Shown here one piece after another: positions 37,241 to 44,824 of a stretch of 64,000 nucleotides of DNA. Location of the stretch: contig JASMDX010000076.1 in NCBI GenBank assembly GCA_030752605.1, positions 18,829 through 82,828 of the forward strand, read 5' to 3'. Under the pieces are notes generated by a model, which was given only the letters and a program-made list of their open reading frames with translations, did not search any database and had not been told where the DNA came from. Position 1 is the first letter of the stretch. Every line of letters starts with the position of its first letter. Position numbers and translations under genes: made by a program. Source of the stretch: GCA-2731375 sp002731375 (GTDB lineage Bacteria; Pseudomonadota; Alphaproteobacteria; GCA-2731375).

Positions 37241-37851
37241 AGGAATTGCCTCCATTGGCTCATTTGCGAAAACAGATACAGGGCAATGTTGTCACGGTCC
37301 TGATAGGTGTGTCTACGGCGAGAGCAAAGTGCCGGCGCCGACACTTTTGCTCCGGCCGCTGCCCAGTAGAGATAAATATCCCCGCCAGCGGGAGCCTCAT
37401 GCTCACACGGGGCAGCGGATTAGCAATCTGCCAACGTCTGGGGCCAGTGTTATTCTTTCTGGAAAGGGACGACGGTGTCGGGTGTAAACCTGCCTCACTG
37501 AATTGATTTGATGGTCGCTGAAAAATCACTGTTCTTGATGATGGTCCTCGCCGAGGCGATATTCATGCCGCCAAACCCGTTGGCGGCGCAATATTCCATG
37601 ACCAACTCATGCACGCCGGATGCGTTGACCGGCCAAATCTTGATGCCGGCAGGTGGGAGGCTGGACCAATCTATCGGTAATCGGCACCCGTGGTTGAAGT
37701 GATAGACGTCTCCTCCGCTAGATTTTGATTGAAATCAATTACAGATAATCAAGCATCTTATATTCTGAGCTTCATTCTGATTATCTTGAGCGTACGTAAT
37801 CCGAGGGGCCGCTGCGTCCACAAACACGTAGAATTGTAGGAGCGAGCGGCA
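37241..37851. other. about 600 bases without an identifiable gene
   Basis: Contains a near-perfect 16-base palindrome GTGCCGGCGCCGACAC at 37330-37345 and the second copy of the 34-base repeat at 37367-37400. On the minus strand, a frame ending at 37507 reads PPAGIKIWPVNASGVHELVM and continues for about 35 residues to a stop, but it has no start and is not recognised. It may be the tail of a lost gene. The last 100 bases are AT-rich and presumably include the promoter of the monooxygenase gene. Confidence 0.4.
37367..37400 (+). repeat. 34-base near-repeat, copy 2
   Basis: Partner of the copy at 36804-36837, with four mismatches. This copy contains the hairpin CCCCGC-CA-GCGGGA. Confidence 0.6.
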
Positions 37852-39378
37852 ATGGTGAAGCAGATGGAAGAGACAAGGGCCGCCTCGGCCGAACATTGCG
37901 ATGTTCTGATCGTCGGTGCAGGGATTTCCGGCGTGGGTGGCGCCTATTTCCTGCGTCAGCAGTGCCCAGACATTAACTTCGTTATCCTGGATGCAGAGGA
38001 AACCTTCGGCGGCACCTGGTGGACCCACCGCTTTCCCGGCATCCGTTCGGACAGCGATCTCTACACCTTCGGCTACAGCTTCAAGCCTTGGGTGGGCCCA
38101 CCAATCGCGACAGCAGAGGAAATTCTGTCTTACATGGACGAGGTGATCGAGGAGAACGATCTGGCGCGATATATCCGTTACCGCCATAAAGTCCTTAAGG
38201 CCCATTGGTCTGAGGAAGATAGCCTTTGGACCATCATGGCGGTGCGTGGGGATACCGGCGAAACGGTTCGCTTTACCTGCTGTTTTCTATGGATGTGCCA
38301 AGGCTACTATCGCCATTACGAAGGCTATACGCCCGATTGGCAGGGCATGGATGACTTCAAGGGTGTCATCGGACACCCAGAAAACTGGCCGGAAGATCTG
38401 AACTATGACGGTAAGAACGTCTTGGTCATCGGCTCCGGTGCGACCGCGGCGACCGTTATACCGGCCATGGCGGCAACTGCGGCTCATGTGACAATGCTAC
38501 AGCGCTCGCCAACCTATTTTCGTAGCGGGCGCAATGAGATTGAAATCTCCGAGACCCTGCGCGAGCTGGGGATCGAAGAGACCTGGATCCACGAAATCAC
38601 GCGGCAAAAAATTCTCTTCGATCAGTCCGCCTTCGTCGAAAGGTGCTTCGAGGAGCCGGAAAAGGTGAAGCAGGAACTGATTGGCCAGGTGCGCGAACAG
38701 CTTGATCCTGATTATGACGTGGACAAGCATTTTAATCCGGCCTACCCACCCTGGCGTCAACGCCTCGCCTTCGTTCCGGACGGAGATGTCTTCCAGGGCA
38801 TCAACGCAGGCAAGGCTTCGGTCGTCACCGACCATATCGACCGCTTCACCGAGAAAGGCGTTCTGCTGCAATCAGGGCAGGAGCTGGAAGCCGACATCAT
38901 CGTCACTGCGACCGGCTTCAACATGAATATCATGGGCGATATCGATTTTGCCATAAATGGCAAGCCGCTCAATTTCCACGACACCATTACCTATCGCGGT
39001 ATGATGTTCACGGGCGTGCCCAACATGGCCTGGGTGTTCGGCTACTTCCGGGCAAGCTGGACGTTGCGCAGCGAGTTGATTGCGGATTTCGTCTGCCGCC
39101 TGCTGAACCACATGAAAAAGACCGGCGCGAAAAGCGTGGAACCAGCCCTGCGCGCGCAGGACAAGGACATGCCACTGTTCGACTGGATAGACGAAGACGA
39201 CTTCAACCCCAACTACCTGAAGCGCGCTATATCGATTCTGCCCCGGCGCGGCGACAAACGGGAATGGCGGCATACCCAGGACTATTGGCGGGAAAAGAAC
39301 GAGTTCCCGGCCATTGATCTGGAAGACGAGGTCTTCGTCTACCGCTTGGGCGCACGTTCAACCGCGGCGGCTGATTGA
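37852..39378 (+). CDS. Baeyer-Villiger-type flavin monooxygenase
   Basis: A 508-residue class B flavoprotein monooxygenase. The FAD loop is VLIVGAGISGVGGAYFLR near residue 20. GGTWWTHRFPGIRSDSD follows, and the Baeyer-Villiger fingerprint F-x-G-x3-H-x3-W is present as FKGVIGHPENWP near residue 168. The NADPH loop is VLVIGSGATAATVIPAMA. ATGFNMN is the family's later motif. It inserts oxygen into a ketone or oxidises a heteroatom using NADPH; substrate unknown. The gene stands in an accessory region flanked by phage-like pieces and is overlapped at its 3' end by a small frame. Confidence 0.93.
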   Translation: MVKQMEETRAASAEHCDVLIVGAGISGVGGAYFLRQQCPDINFVILDAEETFGGTWWTHRFPGIRSDSDLYTFGYSFKPWVGPPIATAEEILSYMDEVIEENDLARYIRYRHKVLKAHWSEEDSLWTIMAVRGDTGETVRFTCCFLWMCQGYYRHYEGYTPDWQGMDDFKGVIGHPENWPEDLNYDGKNVLVIGSGATAATVIPAMAATAAHVTMLQRSPTYFRSGRNEIEISETLRELGIEETWIHEITRQKILFDQSAFVERCFEEPEKVKQELIGQVREQLDPDYDVDKHFNPAYPPWRQRLAFVPDGDVFQGINAGKASVVTDHIDRFTEKGVLLQSGQELEADIIVTATGFNMNIMGDIDFAINGKPLNFHDTITYRGMMFTGVPNMAWVFGYFRASWTLRSELIADFVCRLLNHMKKTGAKSVEPALRAQDKDMPLFDWIDEDDFNPNYLKRAISILPRRGDKREWRHTQDYWREKNEFPAIDLEDEVFVYRLGARSTAAAD

Positions 39379-39599
39379 TTGATCCCGTCCACAAATTCCT
39401 CACCAAGGGCCATCCCGATGGCGTCATGCTGCCCTATGTAAGCAGCGGCCAAAAATTGCGTTATTATTTCCTCGACCTTACATGCGAAACCGACTTTCCT
39501 ATTCCCTGGGGTCTGTGGAAGAATATTTCGCGTGACTACCAAGACCTAGTGCCGCCAAGGCTACGACCGGAAGCCCCGAAACGCCGCCGAAAAGCATAA
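39375..39599 (+). CDS. hypothetical 74-residue protein coupled to the monooxygenase
   Basis: A TTG-started frame overlaps the monooxygenase stop by four bases (TTGA). It encodes HKFLTKGHPDGVMLPYVSSG, then YYFLDLTCETDFPIPWGLW and a basic tail. It has no membrane segment and I recognise no domain. The close overlap suggests translational coupling, but the unusual start and short length make it uncertain. It could be a frayed end of a larger lost gene. Confidence 0.45.
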   Translation: MIDPVHKFLTKGHPDGVMLPYVSSGQKLRYYFLDLTCETDFPIPWGLWKNISRDYQDLVPPRLRPEAPKRRRKA

Positions 39600-39730
39600 T
39601 GTGGACGCCCCATCTGGCGGCCAGCCGGGTGGGGGCTACACCGCTTCCGCCGGCGCGGCCTGATCGGGTGAGGCAAAATGCCCTATCCTCTGCGGGTCTC
39701 GGCTCGTCTAAGCTGAAATTTCCCCGATGA

Positions 39731-39775
39731 CTAGTCCTCCTATTGACTGAGCTAGTCCTCATACTGACCAGCTAG
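39731..39775. repeat. two imperfect 20/21-base tandem units
   Basis: CTAGTCCTCCTATTGACTGA at 39731 is followed directly by CTAGTCCTCATACTGACCAG at 39752, then CTAG again. They lie in a 190-base gap without genes between the monooxygenase unit and the DUF5681 gene. Confidence 0.5.
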
Positions 39776-39792
39776 CGCCGGCTCCCAGCGGC

Positions 39793-40104
39793 CTAGCTGG
39801 TCTTTTCTTTGCCTATCCGTTCTCGCCGATCCAGCATCTCATGTAGCGCATCGAGGTGCGCCTGGCCCTCGTCCACCGTTTCCGTGGAAACGGCCACGGA
39901 CTTGCCGTAGCCATGATCCAGTAGCGCCTGTGCCGCCGCTCCACGGGCAGCGTCGGACTTGGCATGACGCATCAGATCCACCAGCGTTTCGATTGCCTCC
40001 TCGGAGTGCTTGCAGGCCAGCTCACGAACATGGCCGACCTCACGGGGCCGACCGCCGGGATTGCCGCTCATGTCGGGTAGGAAACGGCCGTTTTTGTCTC
40101 GCAT
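39793..40104 (-). CDS. DUF5681-domain protein (phage/mobile-element associated)
   Basis: A 103-residue protein with the DUF5681 opening NGRFLPDMSGNPGGRPREVG and a helical body ETLVDLMRHAKSDAARGAAA followed by LLDHGYGKS. Such proteins occur in phages and integrated elements near terminase genes, and their function is not known. The AGGTGAG site precedes ATG 40104. With the fragment at 36847-36950 it marks 36.5-40.1 kb as the remains of a prophage or similar element. No terminase or integrase is present. Confidence 0.75.
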   Translation of the reverse strand: MRDKNGRFLPDMSGNPGGRPREVGHVRELACKHSEEAIETLVDLMRHAKSDAARGAAAQALLDHGYGKSVAVSTETVDEGQAHLDALHEMLDRRERIGKEKTS

Positions 40105-40146
40105 GGTCTCACCTATTGTTGGCCTGGTGTCAGGTCATGTCAGATG

Positions 40147-40641
40147 TCAGCGCCGGTCCTGGAGGGCGGCGTTCTCAACCCGAATTCGGTGGCTGAGTAG
40201 CAGGGCGTTGAGGATCGAGAAGGTAATGGCAATGCCAAGGGCAGAAAACGCTAGGGGCAGCACGGCGACTTCTGCGATCACCACCAGATAGTTGGGATGG
40301 CGCAGCCAACGGTACGGACCGGCCGTTATCAGAGGTGCGTCAGCCAGGGTGATAATGCGTGTACACCAGTAACGGCCCAGGCTGGCCAGCACCCAGGCAC
40401 GGCCAATCTGTAACAGGGCAAACACCGCCAACCACCACCAGTTAATCCTGGTTTCCGGGCTGACCGACAATGCCAACGCCGCCAGCCAGCCGCCATGCAC
40501 CAAGAAGAAGAGGGGATAATGGCCGGCACCGACTTCGACACCACCCCGCGCCCGCAGCCAGGCCTCGTTATGGCGGCTTAGGGTCAACTCGGTCAGGCGC
40601 TGGGCCGCGACCAGAGCCAGGACGATCCAAGCGGCGGTCAA
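40147..40641 (-). CDS. isoprenylcysteine carboxyl methyltransferase-like membrane protein
   Basis: A 164-residue protein with four or five helices and the ICMT-family core LITAGPYRWLRHPNYLVVIAE, where the R-HPNY motif binds S-adenosylmethionine. In bacterial type III polyketide clusters such a protein acts as an O-methyltransferase on alkylresorcinol products (the srsB arrangement). Its start overlaps the end of the polyketide synthase gene by four bases (ATGA), which strongly links the two. Confidence 0.87.
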   Translation of the reverse strand: MTAAWIVLALVAAQRLTELTLSRHNEAWLRARGGVEVGAGHYPLFFLVHGGWLAALALSVSPETRINWWWLAVFALLQIGRAWVLASLGRYWCTRIITLADAPLITAGPYRWLRHPNYLVVIAEVAVLPLAFSALGIAITFSILNALLLSHRIRVENAALQDRR

Positions 40642-41696
40642 TCCGCCTCCATCAGCGTGAAGGCCGCCGTGAAGCCGGGGCCCATGCTGGTAAGCAACAG
40701 GCGTTGTTGTGGTTTCAGACCCGCCCGGCGCATTTCCTGCAGGACGAATAAGACGGTGACGGCGGACATGTTGCCGTGACGGCGCATAATCTCGCGCGAT
40801 GCGCCCAGGCCGCCATGCGGCAAGCCGAACACGGCTTCCAGCGCATCGAGCACCTTGGCCCCGCCGGGATGGGCAACGAAATGGTCAATCTGTTCGCGGC
40901 TCAGACCCTGTCGTTCAAGAAAGTCATCCACCGCGGCCTGAAAGTCCTGTTCGATAATAGTTGGGATATCCCGCGAAAAAATCACCTTCAGGCCATCACC
41001 CCCCGCATCCCAGCCCATGACATCCAGGGTATCGGGCCAGGTATGCTCGCCCCAGGCGGTGATCGCGGGGCCGGTACCGGCGGTCGATATTACTGCGCCC
41101 GCCGCGCCGTCGCCGAACAGTGCGGTGGCGATGATATTGCTTTTGCTGCGGTCGCCATGGCGTAGGGTCAGACTGCATAGCTCCACCACCAGCAACAATA
41201 CGTTCGATCCGGGCTGAGCGCGGGCCATGGCGGCGGCCCGGGCAACGCCCTGCACGCCGCCGGCACAGCCCAAGCCAAAGACCGGCAACCTCTGTACATC
41301 CCGGTTAAACGGCATGTTTTCCACCAGCAGGGCATCCAGGCTTGGTGTGGCGATGCCGGTGGAGGATACGGTGACGATCATGTCGATATCGCCCGGCGTC
41401 AAGCCAGCCTCGGCGATCGCATCTTCCGCCGCCCGCTGCAACAGAGCAGCGGCATGTTTCAAGTACAGCCCGTTTCGATCGGAAAAGTCGTGTGACTGTA
41501 AATACCAATCCAACGTCTCGCAGGTATTCCGGGTCTCGATTGCCGTGTTGCCGAATATGCGCGCCAGACGTCGCGGGCTTATTTCCGTCGCCTGCTGCGA
41601 GAATAACCGCGCCGCCGCCGGCAGCGCGTCGGACTGGCGCATCACATGCTCAGGCACCGCCGTCGCCAGCGCCTTCAACCGAGCCGGAGTATTCAT
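40638..41696 (-). CDS. type III polyketide synthase (chalcone synthase-like)
   Basis: A 352-residue thiolase-fold synthase. The catalytic triad is visible: Cys in PVFGLGCAGGVQG, His in DHFVAHPGGAKVLDAL and Asn in RRHGNMSAVTVLFVL. FTAAFTLMEAD closes the protein. I start at the ATG at 41696 after AAGGGGA; upstream in-frame Met codons are less likely. Bacterial members condense a fatty acyl starter with malonyl-CoA to give alkylpyrones or alkylresorcinols. Together with the methyltransferase it forms a two-gene phenolic-lipid unit. Confidence 0.93.
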   Translation of the reverse strand: MNTPARLKALATAVPEHVMRQSDALPAAARLFSQQATEISPRRLARIFGNTAIETRNTCETLDWYLQSHDFSDRNGLYLKHAAALLQRAAEDAIAEAGLTPGDIDMIVTVSSTGIATPSLDALLVENMPFNRDVQRLPVFGLGCAGGVQGVARAAAMARAQPGSNVLLLVVELCSLTLRHGDRSKSNIIATALFGDGAAGAVISTAGTGPAITAWGEHTWPDTLDVMGWDAGGDGLKVIFSRDIPTIIEQDFQAAVDDFLERQGLSREQIDHFVAHPGGAKVLDALEAVFGLPHGGLGASREIMRRHGNMSAVTVLFVLQEMRRAGLKPQQRLLLTSMGPGFTAAFTLMEAD

Positions 41697-41858
41697 CGGG
41701 TTCCCCTTGCCATCGTTCATAGCTAACGACGTGAACTGGCGGAACGCAAGTAAATTGCGGGGCAATTAGCTAACCGCATCTCGAGAATCCGTTTTTGTGT
41801 TTTGCGGAAAATTGCGTATCCTTGTAAGGCAAAATATGTGCCAGGGGAGGTTGCGGCT

Positions 41859-42245
41859 TTGTCTTACAGGATGATCGTGTTGCCGAGGGATCGCATCGGG
41901 CCCAAGGTCATGACCGAGACGATCCGTATCCTGGACTAGTTCCATGAACATTGCGGCCTTGATGTCAACGTGCGCCACGAACTCTGTGGCGCAGTCGCCT
42001 ATCACACCCGTGGCGCGGTCATTGCGGACAAAGCTTTTGCCGATCTGGCGGAAGTGGACGTGGTGCTGTTCGGCGCCACGGGCGGCTCGGAGTTCGATGA
42101 AATTCCGCCCGAGGCCAGACGCAAGGGCAATCTACTACGCATTTGCCAGCATATGGCGGTCTTCGCCAATTTGCGCCCGGTAATCGGCTATGACGAACTG
42201 GCCGGAGCCGTGCCGCTGGAACTGCGGCGCCTGCATGATGCATGA
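41859..42245 (+). pseudogene. isopropylmalate/isocitrate-type dehydrogenase fragment with in-frame stop
   Basis: The translation YRMIVLPRDRIGPKVMTETI aligns to the N-terminus of LeuB/tartrate-dehydrogenase proteins, though the family GDGIG reads RDRIG. A TAG at 41937-41939 interrupts it, after which the same frame goes on with DVVLFGATGGSEFDEIPPEA, GNLLRICQHMAVFANLRPVI and a stop at 42245. Intact enzymes have about 350 residues; the C-terminal two-thirds with the substrate-binding Lys and Asp residues are gone. An AGGGGAGG site precedes a TTG at 41859. Clearly non-functional. Confidence 0.85.
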
Positions 42246-42276
42246 TCGCTGCTGAAGAAATGGAAAGGGGAAGACA

Positions 42277-43419
42277 ATGTCCACCAGGGTAATTTCTGCC
42301 GATTGCCATATCGACCTGATCTGGCTGCCGCCCGACTTGTTCACCGACAATGCGCCAGCGGGCATGAAGGAGCGCATGCCCTATGTCACCAGTGGTCTTA
42401 AGGGGCCGGTCTGGGTTTCGAAGAATGGCGGCCAGTTTGGTCTGCAGAACGGCATGGGTTCTGCGGGGCGGGAATATGTCCCCGGCGTCATTCACCGCTC
42501 CGACCGGATGGCGGAGCAGGGCTTGTACGAGGACGGCAAGAACGGTATCCGCCGCTTGACCGAGCCTGACCTGCGCATCAAGGATCAGGATCTGGACGGC
42601 GTATCAGGTGAAGTGCTGTACGGCATTCTGGGCGGCGCGGCGCGCCTGAAAGATCCGGACGCCTCTATCGTAATGATGCAGATATATAATGACTGGCTGG
42701 CGGATTTTTGCGCTACCCATCCTGACCGACTGGCCGGTCTTGCTTCCATCCCCGGCCACGATATTGCGGCGGCGGTGGCCGAGATCGAACGGGTGGCCGA
42801 ACGCGGCGCCGTCAAGGGATTGGAAATACCCTCAATTCCCGACGGCAAGCCGCTTTATCACAAGTACTGGGACCCGGTTTTCGCTGCCGCCGCAGCCTCG
42901 AATTTACCGCTGCATTTTCATACCGGCAGCGCCAAGGCACCGGATTTCGAGGCCATGGAGCCATTGGAAGCACGGCAGGCCTTTGCTGTCTTCATCACGG
43001 CTTTCCAGATGTATATGTCCAACAAGCTGATGGAAATTATCTATGGCGGCAAACTGGAGACGCATCCTGACCTGAAGGTGGTCATTGCTGAAAGTGGCAT
43101 CGGCTGGATACCCTATATTCTGGAACATATGGATTTGGAGTGGGAAGATCAGTTCAAGGATTTGAGCTTAAAGATGAAGCCATCGGACTATTGGTACCGG
43201 CAATGCTATGCCACCTTCCAAAGCGACCCGGTGGGGATGCAGCTTGTCGATAACCTTGGAGCGGACAATATCATGTGGGGCTCCGACTTTCCCCATCCCG
43301 ACGGCATCTGGCCCGACAGTCAGGCATTTATCGAGCGGGAAATGGGGCACTTGTCGCCTGATATCCGCTGCAAGGTCACCCATGACAATGCCGCCAAGTT
43401 GTACGGTTTTCCATCATAG
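42277..43419 (+). CDS. amidohydrolase-2 family metal-dependent hydrolase/decarboxylase
   Basis: A 380-residue TIM-barrel protein of the ACMSD-like amidohydrolase-2 family. The N-terminal metal pair is ADCHIDLIWLPPDLF, which has His-x-Asp in place of the usual HxH. The barrel His is in LPLHFHTGS, and the C-terminal catalytic Asp is in IMWGSDFPHPDGIWPDS. Members decarboxylate or hydrolyse aromatic and cyclic carboxylic acids. A strong AAGGGGAAG site precedes the ATG. The CoA-ligase remnant overlaps its stop codon by one base. Confidence 0.9.
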   Translation: MSTRVISADCHIDLIWLPPDLFTDNAPAGMKERMPYVTSGLKGPVWVSKNGGQFGLQNGMGSAGREYVPGVIHRSDRMAEQGLYEDGKNGIRRLTEPDLRIKDQDLDGVSGEVLYGILGGAARLKDPDASIVMMQIYNDWLADFCATHPDRLAGLASIPGHDIAAAVAEIERVAERGAVKGLEIPSIPDGKPLYHKYWDPVFAAAAASNLPLHFHTGSAKAPDFEAMEPLEARQAFAVFITAFQMYMSNKLMEIIYGGKLETHPDLKVVIAESGIGWIPYILEHMDLEWEDQFKDLSLKMKPSDYWYRQCYATFQSDPVGMQLVDNLGADNIMWGSDFPHPDGIWPDSQAFIEREMGHLSPDIRCKVTHDNAAKLYGFPS

Positions 43420-43740
43420 TGAAGCCGACGCCCTGGAATATCGCCACGACCCTGGCTGACCTGCCCGGCCCGGCGGCACAATGCTGGGGCGGCCGCGTCG
43501 CCATCAGCTTCAAGGGGCGGGACGAGACCTTTACCGAACTGGTGGGCAAAGTCGACCGCCTGGCGCGCGGCTTGATTGAAGCCGGGGTACGGCCGGGCGA
43601 CCGGGTTGGCGTGTGGCTGAACAATTTGTCTTGAATGGGTGCATCTGGTGTTTGCCATTGCGCGGATCGGCGCTACGCAGGTTCCCATAAACACGCACTT
43701 CAAAACGGCGGACGCAGCCATATGTTGCCCGTTGACCTGA
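43419..43740 (+). pseudogene. AMP-dependent acyl-CoA ligase, N-terminal fragment with frameshift
   Basis: From a GTG at 43419, coupled to the preceding stop as TAGTG, the frame encodes RVAISFKGRDETFTELVGKV and GDRVGVWLNN, the standard N-terminus of AMP-forming fatty-acid/aryl-CoA ligases. It then stops at 43634. One frame over, the protein continues from 43627 as CLEWVHLVFAIARIGATQVP and INTHFKTADAA until a stop at 43740. Deleting one T from the AATTTG run at 43624-43628 restores the frame. The remaining 400 or so residues, including the AMP-binding motif, are absent. Confidence 0.85.
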
Positions 43741-43846
43741 ATTGTTTCAATTGCTTCAGACGGGCTTGCCTTTCGGGCGTTTCATTAGCCATACTGCGAC
43801 ATTCTGACGCATCCAGCTGTGTCAACCATTGGACCGGGAGTACGCT

Positions 43847-44752
43847 ATGCAGCCGACCATCACCCCCATGGAGACCACCATGGGCGCCACGGTTGCCGGG
43901 ATCGATCTAGCGAATTTGAGCGAGGCTGAATGGCGCATGGTCGAGGATGCGTTTCACGAACATGCAGTGCTGCTGTTTCCGGAACAGAACCTGACGGACG
44001 AGGCCCAGATTGCCTTCGCCCTGCGCTTTGGTGAAATGGAACTGTTGCGTGGCGACCCGAAGGCCATGGCGGTGCAAATCAGCAATCAAAAGCCCGACGG
44101 CAGCGTGCTGCAACCTGACGAGCACCGCTATCAAGCCCTGCGCGGCAATGAAGGCTGGCATACGGATAGTTCATACATGCCGCTGGCCGCTAAGGCATCC
44201 GTGCTTTCCGCGCTGGTGGTACCGTCATCGGGGGGTGAGACGGCGGTGGCCGATATGCGTAATGCCTACGATGCCCTGAACCAGGAGATGAAGGACCGGA
44301 TCGAGGATCTATCGGCCTATCATTCGCTTTATCAAAGCCAGGCCGAGATTGGGCACAAGGTAGAGACGGGGGCTGGCTACGGCTATCACACCAAGGGCGC
44401 GCCACTGCGGCCGCTGGTCTATACCCATCCCGTTACGGGCCGCAAATCGCTTTTTATTGGCCGCCACGCTTACCGTATTCCCGGCATGGACGATGGGGTG
44501 GCGAAAGAGTTGCTTGATGGTCTGCTCGAATTCGCCTGCCAGCCGCCGCGAACTTATTATCATGCCTGGAAACCGGGCGATGTGATGATGTGGGATAACC
44601 GCTGTACCCTGCATGCGGCACGGCCCTATGACTATGGCGAGCCACGGGTGATGCGTCACACCCGGATCGCCGGTGATCCTGCGGTCGATCTTGCCGCCAC
44701 GGTGATGGATGAGGCCGCCAGCAGCTTTGAGCCGACGACCTCGAACTTGTAG
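43847..44752 (+). CDS. TauD/TfdA-family Fe(II)/2-oxoglutarate dioxygenase
   Basis: A 301-residue non-heme iron dioxygenase. The facial triad is visible: HxD in NEGWHTDSSYMPL and the distal His in DNRCTLHAARPYDYGE, followed by the 2-oxoglutarate-binding Arg in MRHTRIAG. The family includes taurine, 2,4-D and related dioxygenases, but the substrate here is unknown. I start at ATG 43847, with GGGAG seven bases upstream; a TTG six codons earlier is also in frame. Confidence 0.92.
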   Translation: MQPTITPMETTMGATVAGIDLANLSEAEWRMVEDAFHEHAVLLFPEQNLTDEAQIAFALRFGEMELLRGDPKAMAVQISNQKPDGSVLQPDEHRYQALRGNEGWHTDSSYMPLAAKASVLSALVVPSSGGETAVADMRNAYDALNQEMKDRIEDLSAYHSLYQSQAEIGHKVETGAGYGYHTKGAPLRPLVYTHPVTGRKSLFIGRHAYRIPGMDDGVAKELLDGLLEFACQPPRTYYHAWKPGDVMMWDNRCTLHAARPYDYGEPRVMRHTRIAGDPAVDLAATVMDEAASSFEPTTSNL

Positions 44753-44824
44753 GCTTGCATGGACGCCGGTCCTTCATGAATAGTGGATAGTTGATTAGTT
44801 CACAGAACGAAGAGTGAGTTCGTC

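Noticed and set aside
42019..42495. 158-codon minus-strand frame over the dehydrogenase remnant
   Set aside because: It crosses the start of the intact amidohydrolase gene and has no recognisable content.
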